In this document: piece by piece, positions 26,143-35,062 of the stretch
Layout of the letters: the number at the start of each line of letters is the position of its first letter
How positions within the stretch are numbered: the stretch's first letter is position 1
NCBI GenBank assembly: GCA_004556965.1
Contig: SFFE01000004.1
Coordinates: 43,222 to 107,221 of the forward strand
Direction: 5' to 3'
Length of the DNA stretch: 64,000 nucleotides
DNA from: Clostridiales bacterium
GTDB taxonomy: Bacteria > Bacillota > Clostridia > Oscillospirales > Oscillospiraceae
Notes under the pieces: model-generated
Database searches by the model: none
Seen by the model: the letters and a program-made list of their open reading frames with translations, nothing else
What the model was told of the DNA's origin: nothing
Translations under genes and position numbers: made by a program

Positions 26143-27237
26143 ATGTCGAGCAGAATTTTTCAGGGCGTCATCGTGCAGATGAAGGACGCGACCGAGCGCT
26201 GCATCGGGGTCGTGGATGAGCAGGGATTCGTGATCGCCTGCAGCGAACTTTCCATGATCGGTTCCCGTCTGGATGATTTTCAGGCAGCGGTCGGCGAGGT
26301 GCAGGAGCCGCTGTTCACGACGTCCGAACGTACATATAAGATTCTATCCGGCAGCACGGCACGGTTTGAATATGCCGTTTTTGTCGAGGGCAGCGATCAG
26401 GCCGCGCGCAGTATCTGCATTCTGGCGGCTGTCGGCATGACAGAGGCCAGCACCAATTTTGAAGAAAAGCACAATAAGGCTGCGTTCGTCAAAAACATCA
26501 TTTCCGACAATATTCTGCCCGGCGATGTGTATGTGCGCGCCAAGGAGCTGCACTTCACGACTGATGTGCCGCGCGCCGTGCTGCTCATCCGCCAGCAGGA
26601 GGTTACGGACATTGCCGTTCTGGAGCTGGTGCAGAACATGTTCCCGGATCGCCAGCACGATTTTGTGCTCAGCGTGAGCGAGTCGGACATCGTGGTGATT
26701 AAGGAACTGGCGGCAGACGAGCAGTCCGAGCAGGTTTGTGTGCTGGCTGAGACCATCGAGCAGAACATTTACAATGAGCTGCACATCCAAACGGTCATCG
26801 GCATCGGCACGACCGCGCGGCATCTGCGCGAGCTGGCCGACCGCTATAAGGAAGCGCAGGTCGCCATTGAGGTCGGCAAGGTCTTCGAAAACGAAAAGCC
26901 GGTCATCCATTATGAGAATCTCGGCATTGGCCGAATCATTTATCAGCTCCCGGTTACGCTGTGCGAGATGTTCCTGTCCGAAGCGTTCAAGAAAAATCCG
27001 ATTGAGGCGCTCGACGAGGACACGCTCGACACCATCAATAAGTTCTTCGAGAACAACCTGAACGTTTCGGAAACGGCGCGCAAGCTGTACGTCCACAGAA
27101 ACACGCTGGTCTATCGGCTGGAAAAGGTCAAGAAGATCACCGGTCTGGATCTGCGCGAGTTTGAGGACGCGATTCTGTTCAAGGTTGCCGTCATGGTCAA
27201 AAAGTACCTGAACTCGCAGAACGGCAACAAGTATTGA
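26143..27237 (+). CDS. CdaR/PucR-type transcriptional regulator
   Basis: This 364-residue protein has an N-terminal sensor-like domain (FQGVIVQMKDATERCIGVVD), a central GGDEF-like/PucR region (VIGIGTTARHLRELADRYKEA) and a C-terminal helix-turn-helix (NNLNVSETARKLYVHRNTLV YRL, then LDLREFEDA). That is the sugar-diacid regulator (CdaR) family architecture. Relatives respond to small metabolites, but the ligand here is not known. GGGAGGA sets the start at 26143. Its position directly upstream of ftsEX and a murein hydrolase suggests a link to cell division or wall turnover; this is inference. Confidence 0.87.
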   Translation: MSSRIFQGVIVQMKDATERCIGVVDEQGFVIACSELSMIGSRLDDFQAAVGEVQEPLFTTSERTYKILSGSTARFEYAVFVEGSDQAARSICILAAVGMTEASTNFEEKHNKAAFVKNIISDNILPGDVYVRAKELHFTTDVPRAVLLIRQQEVTDIAVLELVQNMFPDRQHDFVLSVSESDIVVIKELAADEQSEQVCVLAETIEQNIYNELHIQTVIGIGTTARHLRELADRYKEAQVAIEVGKVFENEKPVIHYENLGIGRIIYQLPVTLCEMFLSEAFKKNPIEALDEDTLDTINKFFENNLNVSETARKLYVHRNTLVYRLEKVKKITGLDLREFEDAILFKVAVMVKKYLNSQNGNKY

Positions 27238-27295
27238 GAAACCTGCGCCTGCGGGCGCGGATTTCCGGTATTCCCGCACAATTGGAGGACATCTT

Positions 27296-27982
27296 ATGGT
27301 TCAGATGAACGATGTAAAGATGGTCTACGAAAATACGGACGCGGTCGCGCTTGACGGGATCGACTTCACCATCAACGAAGGGGAGTTCGTATTTTTGGTC
27401 GGGCCGTCCGGCTCCGGAAAAACGACGATCATCAAGCTCATCACCGGGGAACTCGCCGCGACCAGCGGCGAAATCTCTGTCAATGGATTTGATCTCGGCT
27501 CCATCAAGCGCCGCAAGCTCCCGAAGCTGCGCCGCACGCTGGGCGTCATTTTTCAGGATTTCCGTCTCATCGACAAAATGACCGTCTATGAAAACGTTGC
27601 GTTTGCGATGCGCATCGTAGGCGCGTCGAATAAGGAGATTAAAAAGCGCGTTCCGCAGATGCTGGAGCTGGTCGGGCTGGCCGACCGGGAAAAGCGTTTT
27701 CCGGCGGAGCTTTCCGGCGGCGAGCAGCAGCGCGTCGCCATCGCACGGGCGCTGGTCAACAATCCGCGTATGATTATCGCGGACGAGCCGACCGGCAACC
27801 TTGACCCGGTGCGCAGTCTGGAGCTAATGCTGCTGCTGGAGAAAATCAACGAGCTGGGCACCACCGTATTGGTGGTCACCCACGAAAAGGAACTGGTCAA
27901 CGCATTTTCCAAACGCGTGATTGCCATTGATTCCGGCAAGGTGATCAGTGACGGAATGGATGGGTATTACGGCCATGAATAG
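27296..27982 (+). CDS. ftsE: Cell division ATP-binding protein FtsE
   Basis: This 228-residue ABC ATPase has Walker A GPSGSGKTT, the Q-loop region VIFQDFRLIDKMTVYENVAF, signature LSGGEQQRVAIARAL and Walker B MIIADEPTGNLDP. The FRLI.KMTVYENVAFAM segment is characteristic of FtsE rather than of export ATPases. With FtsX it couples ATP hydrolysis at the divisome to activation of peptidoglycan hydrolases. The ATG is preceded by GGAGG. It overlaps ftsX by eight bases. Confidence 0.96.
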   Translation: MVQMNDVKMVYENTDAVALDGIDFTINEGEFVFLVGPSGSGKTTIIKLITGELAATSGEISVNGFDLGSIKRRKLPKLRRTLGVIFQDFRLIDKMTVYENVAFAMRIVGASNKEIKKRVPQMLELVGLADREKRFPAELSGGEQQRVAIARALVNNPRMIIADEPTGNLDPVRSLELMLLLEKINELGTTVLVVTHEKELVNAFSKRVIAIDSGKVISDGMDGYYGHE

Positions 27983-28853
27983 ATTTTGCTATCTGCTCAA
28001 GCAGGGCGTAAAGAACATCTTCACGCACGGCTTTATGTCGTTTGCCTCGATCACCATCATCATCGCGTGTCTGCTGATCATGGGAAGCTTCTCACTGCTG
28101 ACGCTGAACATTGACGCGATGATCGACGAGATGCAAAACCAGAACAACGTCCTTGCTTATATTGACGAGTCGCTTTCCGAGAGCGAGGCGCGCGCGCTGG
28201 AGAGCAAGATCCTCGCAGTGGACAACGTCGCCACGGCGGAATTTGTGACCCGTGAGGAGGCTATGGAAAACTTCGAATCGGATTACGATGAGAATCTGTT
28301 TGAAAACATCGACCCGACCGTGTTCCGCCACCGTTTTGTCATCACGCTGGACGACCTGTCGCTCATGAAAGAGACGCAGGCTGCGCTGCGCAACGTGAAA
28401 GGTGTCGCTTCGGTTACGGCACATGTGGACTATGCGGAAAAATTCATCAGCTTCCGCAACATTGTCAGCATCGTTTCGCTGATTTTGATCGTGATCCTGA
28501 TCATCGTTTCGCTGTTCATTATGACGAATACCATCAAGCTGGCGACCTTCGGCCGCCGGGAAGAGATCGCGATCATGAAAATGGTCGGTGCTACGAATGC
28601 GTTCATCCGGCTGCCGTTTGTAATCGAGGGCCTTGTCCTCGGTGCGGTGGGCGGCGGCATCACCTACCTGCTGCAGTGGGGACTCTACAGCGTCCTGACG
28701 GACAAAATTATGTCCGGCATGGCGTCCGGTATCATTGATGTGCTTCCGTTCTCCGCGGTTGCGCTTCCGGTGCTGATCGTCTTTTTGGCGGTGGGCATTC
28801 TGGTCGGTGTGTTCGGTGGCCTGAACGCGATTCGGAATTACCTGAAGGTGTAA
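27975..28853 (+). CDS. ftsX: Cell division protein FtsX
   Basis: This 292-residue membrane protein has the FtsX layout: a first membrane segment (ITIIIACLLIMGSF), a 130-residue extracytoplasmic loop, and three C-terminal membrane segments with FGRREEIAIMKMVGATNAFIR between them. The loop is expected to activate the M23 hydrolase encoded next. The start is ATG 27975 inside the end of ftsE; a frame opening 27 bases earlier is less consistent with family N-termini. Confidence 0.95.
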   Translation: MNRFCYLLKQGVKNIFTHGFMSFASITIIIACLLIMGSFSLLTLNIDAMIDEMQNQNNVLAYIDESLSESEARALESKILAVDNVATAEFVTREEAMENFESDYDENLFENIDPTVFRHRFVITLDDLSLMKETQAALRNVKGVASVTAHVDYAEKFISFRNIVSIVSLILIVILIIVSLFIMTNTIKLATFGRREEIAIMKMVGATNAFIRLPFVIEGLVLGAVGGGITYLLQWGLYSVLTDKIMSGMASGIIDVLPFSAVALPVLIVFLAVGILVGVFGGLNAIRNYLKV

Positions 28854-28863
28854 GGAGGTTATC

Positions 28864-30081
28864 ATGAATCGAAAAACTGCAAGATCGGTACTTTGCATTG
28901 TACTGGTTCTGATTCTGGTGTTGTCTCTGGTGTCTGTGCTGGCTCCGGTGCGCGCCGGTGCGGTGTCCCAGTCCGAAATTGACGCGCTGGAAGCCAAACG
29001 TGACCAGATTCAGGCACAGCAGAAGACCCAGCAGCAGAATATCAACAGCTTGAAATCCCAGCAGGCCAGCGTGGTTGAGCAAAAAGAGGCGCTCGACCAG
29101 GAAAACGAGCTTGCCCGGCAGGAGATTGCCGTTGTTGAAGAGCAGATCGAGGCCTATAACGGTCTGATCGACGAAAAGACCGTGGAGCTGGAAGAAGCCA
29201 AGGCGGAAGAGGAAGAGCAGGCGGTGCGCTTCCGCGGCCGTGTCCGCGAGCTGGAGGAAAACGGGAAGATCTCCTACCTTGCCATTCTGCTTGAATCCAA
29301 GAGCCTGTCCGATCTTCTTTCGAGAATGGACATGATCGGTGAGATCATTGCATATGATAAGAAGGTCGAGGACGACCTGATTGCTGCGCGCGAGAAGGTG
29401 GAAGACGCCAAGCAGGAGCTGGAGGATGCCCGCACCGAGCAGGAGGAGAAAAAAGCGGAGCTGGAGGAAGAAAAGGCTGCGCTGGAGCAGAAAATCGCCG
29501 ACGCCGCAGCGCTGATTGCCGACCTGCAGTCGGATATTGAAGCCTACAAGAAGGCTTATGACGAGTTCGAGGCGGCGGAGAAGGCGGTTCAGGCGCAGAT
29601 CGACCAGCAGGTCGCCGAACTGAAACGGCAGGAGGAGCAGCAACAGCAGCAGGATCCCAGCTATGACCCGGGGGCGGCAAACGGTGCGACCGGCAGCATG
29701 ATGTGGCCATGCCCGTCCTGCCACTACGTTACATCCCCGTTCGGCTGGAGATATCATCCGATCTATCATGAGAACCGCTACCACTCCGGCGTTGACATCG
29801 GCGCGAGCTACGGTGCGACCATCGTCGCGGCTGACGGCGGCACGGTCATCACGGCCGGTTCGGTTTCCGGCTATGGTAACTGCGTTGTTATCAATCACGG
29901 TAACGGGCTGACCACGCTTTACGGCCACATGAGCTCGATTGCTGTCTCTGTCGGCCAGCGCGTCTCCAAGGGACAGACGATCGGCTATGTCGGTTCTACC
30001 GGCAACTCGACCGGCCCGCACCTGCACTGGGAGGTCGCGGTCAACGGACAGCGCGTCAACCCGCTTAACTACGCCACCTGA
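28864..30081 (+). CDS. EnvC-like M23 murein endopeptidase with coiled coil
   Basis: This 405-residue secreted protein has a signal peptide or anchor (about residues 10-30, ending APVRAGA) and a long coiled coil (about 35-255, very rich in E, K, Q and A). A C-terminal LytM/M23 domain (about 280-405) has HSGVDIGASYG, YGHMSSI and HLHWEVAVNG, so the zinc ligands of the HxnD and HxH motifs are present. In this family FtsX contacts the coiled coil to switch on peptidoglycan cleavage. Adjacency to ftsEX, 10 bases downstream, supports that role. AAGGAGG precedes the ATG. Confidence 0.93.
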   Translation: MNRKTARSVLCIVLVLILVLSLVSVLAPVRAGAVSQSEIDALEAKRDQIQAQQKTQQQNINSLKSQQASVVEQKEALDQENELARQEIAVVEEQIEAYNGLIDEKTVELEEAKAEEEEQAVRFRGRVRELEENGKISYLAILLESKSLSDLLSRMDMIGEIIAYDKKVEDDLIAAREKVEDAKQELEDARTEQEEKKAELEEEKAALEQKIADAAALIADLQSDIEAYKKAYDEFEAAEKAVQAQIDQQVAELKRQEEQQQQQDPSYDPGAANGATGSMMWPCPSCHYVTSPFGWRYHPIYHENRYHSGVDIGASYGATIVAADGGTVITAGSVSGYGNCVVINHGNGLTTLYGHMSSIAVSVGQRVSKGQTIGYVGSTGNSTGPHLHWEVAVNGQRVNPLNYAT

Positions 30082-30111
30082 ACGGTTTTGCGCAATCACC
30101 CTTGAAGTACT

Positions 30112-30139
30112 GCCGGGCAGTCAATTTTGACTGCCCGGC
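30112..30139. repeat. Perfect 13-bp hairpin between the M23 and S41 genes
   Basis: GCCGGGCAGTCAA (30112-30124) pairs with TTGACTGCCCGGC (30127-30139). No T run follows closely, so it may stabilise or partly insulate the upstream transcript rather than terminate it. Confidence 0.6.
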
Positions 30140-30189
30140 TCCTCTGCTGCATTCTCGCAGTCCTTTATTTTTTGAACCGAAGGGCAGTC

Positions 30190-31392
30190 ATGGATTTTAT
30201 GGAACAGGAAAATTCGCGTGAAAAACGTCCGTCCCACAGACGTTTCGACCCAAAAATCAGTGTCAAAGCGCTGATAATAGCATGTGTCGTTTGCATTGCC
30301 CTGACCGCCGGTGTGGCGTGCCTGCTGGTGTTTGGCCGGTTTGGCGGCGTCGCGAACTACAAGCTGGCGCTCAAATATGCGGATGTGAAGCAGGTCGTGG
30401 ACGATTATTACATCGGCGACGGCGACAATACCGCCATCAGCGATGCGTCGTCCGCCGCGATGATCACCGCGCTGGGCGACAAGTGGAGTTATTATATGAC
30501 CCCGGAGGAGTATCAATCCTACCAGATGTACTCCGCCAACGAATACGCCGGCATCGGCGTGACCATTCAGCTGGACGACAAGACAAAGGGATTCCGGATC
30601 ACGTCTGTCACGGCGCAGTCCCCGGCAGAGAAGGCGGGACTTTCAGCCGGCGATATCATCACGGCCGTGGACGGCGAGAGCGTGACCGGGAAGAGCCTTT
30701 CGGACGTGCAGAGCCTGATCCGCTCCAAGCTCAATGAGACGCTGAAGTTCACCATTCAGGATGCCAATGGCGATTCCCGTACCGTCTCGGTCGACTGCAA
30801 GGTGATCTATACCGATCCCGTCAGCTCGAAGATGCTGGATAATCACGTTGGCTATGTGAAGATCAATAACTTTGAGAGCGGCAGCGGAACCGGCGCTGTA
30901 CAGGCGGTGGACCAGCTTCTGGCCGATGGCGCGCAGTCTCTGGTATTCGATGTGCGCGGCAATCCGGGCGGCATGCTGTCGGAGCTGATTACCATTCTGG
31001 ATCACCTTCTGCCGGAGGGCGACGTTTTTGTGAGCGTGGACAAATCCGGCAAGGAGGACGTTACCCGGTCGGACAATGTCTGCGTCAAGGTGCCGATGGT
31101 GGTCCTCGTCAACGAAAACTCCTACAGTGCGGCGGAGTATTTTGCGGCGGCGCTGCGGGAATATCACTGGGCGACCATCGTTGGCGAAAACACCACCGGT
31201 AAGGGCAGAAGTCAGACCACCATCGTGCTGGACGACGGCAGCGCCGTGCATATCTCCAGCAAAAAGTACCTGACGCCGAACCGCGTGGACCTGTCCGAGC
31301 AGGGCGGCCTCGTGCCGGACGTTGTAGTCGCGCCCGCGACCGAGGGGGACGTGGATACGCAGCTGGAAGCTGCAATCCGCGCTTTGGGTTGA
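30190..31392 (+). CDS. Carboxyl-terminal processing protease, S41 family
   Basis: This 400-residue protein has a basic cytoplasmic start, one membrane anchor (about residues 28-50), a PDZ domain (about 115-200, GIGVTIQLDD to SAGDIITAVDGESV) and the S41 catalytic domain. The latter has DVRGNPGGML, the nucleophile serine in ENSYSAAEYFA and the base lysine in GKGRSQT. CtpA-type proteases act outside the membrane and process or degrade wall enzymes. The ATG at 30190 is chosen; a start three codons later is also possible because the ribosome binding site is weak. It is downstream of ftsEX-M23. Confidence 0.92.
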   Translation: MDFMEQENSREKRPSHRRFDPKISVKALIIACVVCIALTAGVACLLVFGRFGGVANYKLALKYADVKQVVDDYYIGDGDNTAISDASSAAMITALGDKWSYYMTPEEYQSYQMYSANEYAGIGVTIQLDDKTKGFRITSVTAQSPAEKAGLSAGDIITAVDGESVTGKSLSDVQSLIRSKLNETLKFTIQDANGDSRTVSVDCKVIYTDPVSSKMLDNHVGYVKINNFESGSGTGAVQAVDQLLADGAQSLVFDVRGNPGGMLSELITILDHLLPEGDVFVSVDKSGKEDVTRSDNVCVKVPMVVLVNENSYSAAEYFAAALREYHWATIVGENTTGKGRSQTTIVLDDGSAVHISSKKYLTPNRVDLSEQGGLVPDVVVAPATEGDVDTQLEAAIRALG

Positions 31393-31417
31393 CAGCGGCG
31401 GCAAACACCACTATAAT
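31389..31417 (+). promoter_or_regulatory. Promoter of greA-lysS
   Basis: TTGACA (31389-31394), a 17-base spacer and TATAAT (31412-31417) form a perfect consensus promoter whose -35 box overlaps the stop codon of the S41 protease gene. Confidence 0.88.
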
Positions 31418-31483
31418 GACGTGAACGCGGATAGAATGGAACACATTTTCAATATCTGAATGATCAGGAAAGAGGAGACTGTT

Positions 31484-31966
31484 ATGGCGATCGAAACCCG
31501 ATATAAAATGAGTCAGGAGCGTCTGGACGCCCTGAAGGATGAACTCAATTATCTGGAAACGACCCGTGAAAAGGAAGTTGCAGAGCTCATCAAGGAAGCG
31601 CGCTCGTTCGGCGACCTGTCTGAAAACAGCGAATATGACGAAGCGAAGACCGAGCAGGGGAAGCTCTACTCCAAGATTGCAGAGCTGAAAAATCTCATTG
31701 AAAACGCCCAGATCGTCGAGAAAGTGGAGTCCAGTGCGGACACCATCGTCATCGGCAGCCGCGTCAAGGTGCTGGACATCGACGAGGATTCTGAGGAAGA
31801 ATATCAGATCGTCGGCTCCCAGGAGGCGAACCCCATGGAGGGGCGCATCTCGGACGACAGTCCCTTTGGATTTGCGCTCAAGGGACACAAGGTGGGCGAC
31901 ACCGTCACGGTGGAAGCGCCGGCGGGCGAGCTGCAGTTCAAGATTCTTTCCGTGGAAAACGACTGA
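31484..31966 (+). CDS. greA: Transcription elongation factor GreA
   Basis: This 160-residue factor rescues backtracked RNA polymerase by stimulating transcript cleavage. It has the N-terminal coiled coil with EARSFGDLSENSEYDEAK, which holds the acidic tip residues, and the C-terminal FKBP-like domain with DDSPFGFALKGHKVGDTV. The start at 31484 follows AGAGGAG; an in-frame ATG 24 bases upstream overlaps that site and is rejected. It is 13 bases before lysS. Confidence 0.96.
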   Translation: MAIETRYKMSQERLDALKDELNYLETTREKEVAELIKEARSFGDLSENSEYDEAKTEQGKLYSKIAELKNLIENAQIVEKVESSADTIVIGSRVKVLDIDEDSEEEYQIVGSQEANPMEGRISDDSPFGFALKGHKVGDTVTVEAPAGELQFKILSVEND

Positions 31967-31979
31967 TTGAGGGAACGAT

Positions 31980-33485
31980 ATGAGCGACGAAAGAAAGAAT
32001 GCCGCCCCGGAGACAGAACAGGATCTGTCCGAAATTCTGCAGGTGCGCCGGGATAAGCTGCAGACGCTGCAGGACGAGGGGCGCGACCCCTTCCGGCAGA
32101 CCCGCTTTGTGCGCAGTGCGTGGTCTGCAGAGATCAAGAACGATTACGACGGCTTCGACGGGAAGACCGTTCAGGTGGCGGGGCGTATTATGTCCAAGCG
32201 CGGTATGGGGAAAGCCATCTTCTGTCACATCAAGGACGACCGCGGACAGATTCAGCTTTATATCCGGTCTGACGCGGTAACGGCGCAGGAGTTCGCAGAC
32301 TTCCGCAAGTACGACATCGGCGATATCATCGGCGTGTCCGGCTATGTGTTCAAGACCCGCACGGAGGAGATTTCCGTGCATGTGCAGCAGGTAACGCTGC
32401 TGTCGAAGTCGCTGCGCCCGCTGCCGGAGAAGTTCCACGGCATGACGAGTACGGAGCTGAAATACCGTCAGCGCTATGTCGATCTCATTATGAGCGACGA
32501 CAGCCGCCGCAACTTTGAGATTCGCAGCGCCTTTATCCGCCATGTGCGCACCTATCTGGACAGCCGCGGCTTTATGGAAGTGGAAACGCCGGTGCTCAAT
32601 ACGATCTCCGGCGGCGCGACGGCGCGTCCGTTTATCACGCATCACAACACGCTCGACATCAACATGTATCTGCGCATTGCCACGGAGCTGAATCTCAAGC
32701 GCCTGATCGTCGGCGGTATCGAGCGCGTGTATGAGATCGGTCGCATCTTCCGCAACGAGGGTATGGACACCAAGCACAACCCGGAGTTTACCACGGTGGA
32801 GCTGTATCAGGCCTATGCGGATTTCAACGATATGATGGATCTGTTTGAGGAGCTGCTCTCGTCGGCGGCGATGAAGATCCTCGGCACGTATGACGTGACA
32901 TGGCAGGGCGAGGAGATTCATCTGGCGCCTGGCTGGCCGCGTCTGACGATGGCGGAGGCGGTCAAGCAGTATCTCGGCGTGGACTTCATGGCCATTTCGG
33001 ATGATGCGGAGGCGGTAGCTGCCGCAAAAGCGGTTGGCGTGGACATGGACAAGGTCGAGCCGACGTGGGGACATGCGCTGTATGAGTGCTTTGACCAGAA
33101 GGTGGAGGGGCAGCTTATCCAGCCGACGTTCATCACCACACATCCGGTGGACGTGTCGCCGCTGGCAAAGCGCAGCCCGGCTGACCCGCGCCTGACAGAG
33201 CGCTTTGAGCTGTTCATCTGCCGCAGCGAGATGGGCAACGCTTTCTCGGAGCTGAACGACCCGATCGACCAGCGCCAGCGCTTCCAGAAGCAGGTGGAGC
33301 TGCGCGCCAAGGGCGACGATGAGGCCGGCATGATGGACGAGGACTTCATCAACGCGCTGGAATACGGAATGCCGCCCACGGGTGGACTCGGCATCGGCAT
33401 CGACCGATGCGTCATGCTGCTGTGCGGCGCATCGTCTATCCGCGACGTGATTTTGTTCCCCACCATGAAGCCAATTGAGACTTGA
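31980..33485 (+). CDS. lysS: Lysyl-tRNA synthetase, class II
   Basis: This 501-residue enzyme charges tRNA-Lys. The N-terminal OB-fold (about residues 60-160, with GRIMSKRGMGKAIFCHIKDD) binds the anticodon. Class II motif 1 lies near SAFIRHVRTYLDSRGFMEVE, motif 2 is RIFRNEGMDTKHNPEF and motif 3 is GLGIGIDR. Length is normal. It shares the greA promoter, and a terminator follows 26 bases later. Confidence 0.97.
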   Translation: MSDERKNAAPETEQDLSEILQVRRDKLQTLQDEGRDPFRQTRFVRSAWSAEIKNDYDGFDGKTVQVAGRIMSKRGMGKAIFCHIKDDRGQIQLYIRSDAVTAQEFADFRKYDIGDIIGVSGYVFKTRTEEISVHVQQVTLLSKSLRPLPEKFHGMTSTELKYRQRYVDLIMSDDSRRNFEIRSAFIRHVRTYLDSRGFMEVETPVLNTISGGATARPFITHHNTLDINMYLRIATELNLKRLIVGGIERVYEIGRIFRNEGMDTKHNPEFTTVELYQAYADFNDMMDLFEELLSSAAMKILGTYDVTWQGEEIHLAPGWPRLTMAEAVKQYLGVDFMAISDDAEAVAAAKAVGVDMDKVEPTWGHALYECFDQKVEGQLIQPTFITTHPVDVSPLAKRSPADPRLTERFELFICRSEMGNAFSELNDPIDQRQRFQKQVELRAKGDDEAGMMDEDFINALEYGMPPTGGLGIGIDRCVMLLCGASSIRDVILFPTMKPIET

Positions 33486-33510
33486 TCAACCAATTCTATA
33501 TAGGAAAGAA

Positions 33511-33544
33511 AAACATCACTGTTTCTGACAGTGATGTTTTTCTC
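33511..33544 (+). terminator. Terminator of greA-lysS
   Basis: AACATCACTGT (33512-33522) pairs with ACAGTGATGTT (33528-33538) around TTCTG, then TTTTCTC. Confidence 0.9.
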
Positions 33545-33570
33545 TTGCGGCAGCAGAATTGGAAAGCGAC

Positions 33571-33621
33571 TTGAAAAGATGCTGTGTTTCTGCTATAATT
33601 GTTCTAAATAGAACTATTTAG
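33571..33621 (+). promoter_or_regulatory. Promoter and palindromic operator of the marR-like operon
   Basis: TTGAAA (33571-33576), a 17-base spacer and TATAAT (33594-33599) form the promoter. CTAAATAG-aa-CTATTTAG (33604-33621) is a perfect palindrome over the expected transcription start, the usual position of a MarR autorepressor site. Confidence 0.82.
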
Positions 33622-33634
33622 GGGGGGAGAAGCG

Positions 33635-34066
33635 TTGATATTCTGGGAAAACCAAAAGATTATAAGAGCGCTTTATACGCAGTGTACCAAACCGGTTTGC
33701 ATCAGGTTTGGGCTGACGCAAATGGAATATGATATCATGATGTTTCTGCATAACAATCCGCAATATGACACCGCTGCGGACATCGTCAAGACACGGATGC
33801 TGACGAAATCGCACGTATCTGCTGCGCTGAAAGCACTGGAGGACAAGCGCTATATTGAAAGATCCCATCGGAACGGGAATCGAAAATCCGTCCATTTGAA
33901 AATCACCGATGCGGCGGAGTCTGTCGTGATTGCCGGGGAAAACGCGCAAAAAAATTTTGCAGGGAAGTTGTTCAAAGGATTTTCGGATGCGGAATTCGCG
34001 CAGTGCAGAGCGCTGTTTTCCCGCATGTGTGAAAACGCCCGGAATGGCATTCAATTGGAGGTTTGA
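33635..34066 (+). CDS. MarR-family transcriptional regulator
   Basis: This 143-residue protein has the MarR winged-helix fold: FGLTQMEYDIMMFLHNNPQ, recognition region TKSHVSAALKALEDKRYIE and the wing RSHRNGNRKSVHLKITDA, with helical dimerisation ends. The start is TTG at 33635 behind GGGGGGAG. Its stop is two bases before the GTG of the exporter gene, so the pair form an operon. The palindrome over its own promoter suggests autorepression. Ligand unknown. Confidence 0.88.
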   Translation: MIFWENQKIIRALYTQCTKPVCIRFGLTQMEYDIMMFLHNNPQYDTAADIVKTRMLTKSHVSAALKALEDKRYIERSHRNGNRKSVHLKITDAAESVVIAGENAQKNFAGKLFKGFSDAEFAQCRALFSRMCENARNGIQLEV

Positions 34067-34068
34067 GC

Positions 34069-34842
34069 GTGGAGCTTTTTGTAAAAGTACTCGTATGCTT
34101 TCTGGCCGGCGCCGGCGCCGGAATCGGCACGGGCTTTGCCGGAATGAGCGCGGCAGCTGTGATCGGGCCGATGTTGATTACGTTTCTGGATATACCCGCA
34201 TATTCCGCAGTTGGCATCGGGCTTGCCAGCGATGTGCTGGCGAGTGCGGTCAGCGCCTATACGTATAAAAAGAATCAGAATCTGGATGTCAAAAACGGCC
34301 TTGTGATGATGGTCTTCGTCTTGCTTTTTACGATGGTTGGCAGTTTTGTTGCGAGCCTTGTTCCAAATTCGACGATGGGCAACTTTTCTGTTTTTATGAC
34401 GATGCTGCTCGGCGTTAAATTTATCGTAAAACCAGTGATGACCACCAGAGAAGCCATGGAAGCCATACCGCGGAAAACCAGAATGATCAAATCCGTGATC
34501 GGTGGGATTGTCATTGGATTTATCTGTGGATTTGTCGGAGCTGGCGGCGGCATGATGATGCTGCTTGTGCTGACTACGCTGCTTGGATATGAATTGAAAT
34601 GTGCCGTCGGAACCAGTGTGTTCGTGATGACGTTTACTGCTCTTACGGGAGCGGTGAGCCATATTGTCATCGGCGGGGTGCCGGATGTTTTGACTTTGGC
34701 ATTATGTGTTGTCTTTACATTTATCTGGGCGAGAATTGCAGCGACGATCGCCAATCGGGCACAGCCGAAGACGTTGAACCGCGTAACAGGCGTTGTCCTG
34801 CTCGCACTGGGCGTAGTTGTGCTCGGGGTTCATTTCCTGTAA
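34069..34842 (+). CDS. TauE/SafE-family membrane exporter
   Basis: This 257-residue protein has about eight hydrophobic segments in two similar halves, each with a glycine-rich motif: AGAGAGIGTGFAGMSAAAV near the start and GFICGFVGAGGGMMMLLVL near residue 150. This is the TauE/SafE (DUF81) pattern of proteins that export or import sulfite, sulfoacetate and other small organic anions. GTG 34069 is chosen because TTGGAGG ends six bases before it; the TTG at 34063 would abut the site. Control by the adjacent MarR protein suggests an inducible anion exporter. Confidence 0.88.
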   Translation: MELFVKVLVCFLAGAGAGIGTGFAGMSAAAVIGPMLITFLDIPAYSAVGIGLASDVLASAVSAYTYKKNQNLDVKNGLVMMVFVLLFTMVGSFVASLVPNSTMGNFSVFMTMLLGVKFIVKPVMTTREAMEAIPRKTRMIKSVIGGIVIGFICGFVGAGGGMMMLLVLTTLLGYELKCAVGTSVFVMTFTALTGAVSHIVIGGVPDVLTLALCVVFTFIWARIAATIANRAQPKTLNRVTGVVLLALGVVVLGVHFL

Positions 34843-34926
34843 AATTCTAGATGTTTGTCTGTTTCGCGCCTGCCTGTGTCTTCGGGAATGCAGTTCTGAA
34901 AATTTCATAAATCTAAAAAAATCTTA

Positions 34927-34972
34927 AAAATGTGCATCGGATGTGAAATCTTCGCATTTGATGCACATTTTA
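34927..34972 (+). terminator. Terminator after the TauE-like gene
   Basis: AAAATGTGCATC (34927-34938) pairs with GATGCACATTTT (34961-34972), and an inner ATGTGAA/TTCGCAT stem extends it. The rest of 34843-35004 holds no gene. Confidence 0.78.
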
Positions 34973-35004
34973 TAACAGACATATGTAAAAAATGTTAAGT
35001 TAAA

Positions 35005-35033
35005 TTGACAAGTATGTGGGATGTGATTATAAT
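35005..35033 (+). promoter_or_regulatory. Perfect consensus promoter of the glycerophosphotransferase/YidC-sulfatase operon
   Basis: TTGACA (35005-35010), exactly 17 bases, and TATAAT (35028-35033), 30 bases before the first gene. No operator-like repeat is obvious, so expression may be strong and constitutive. Confidence 0.92.
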
Positions 35034-35062
35034 GAAAAAATACGACAAAAGGAGAAAAACAT

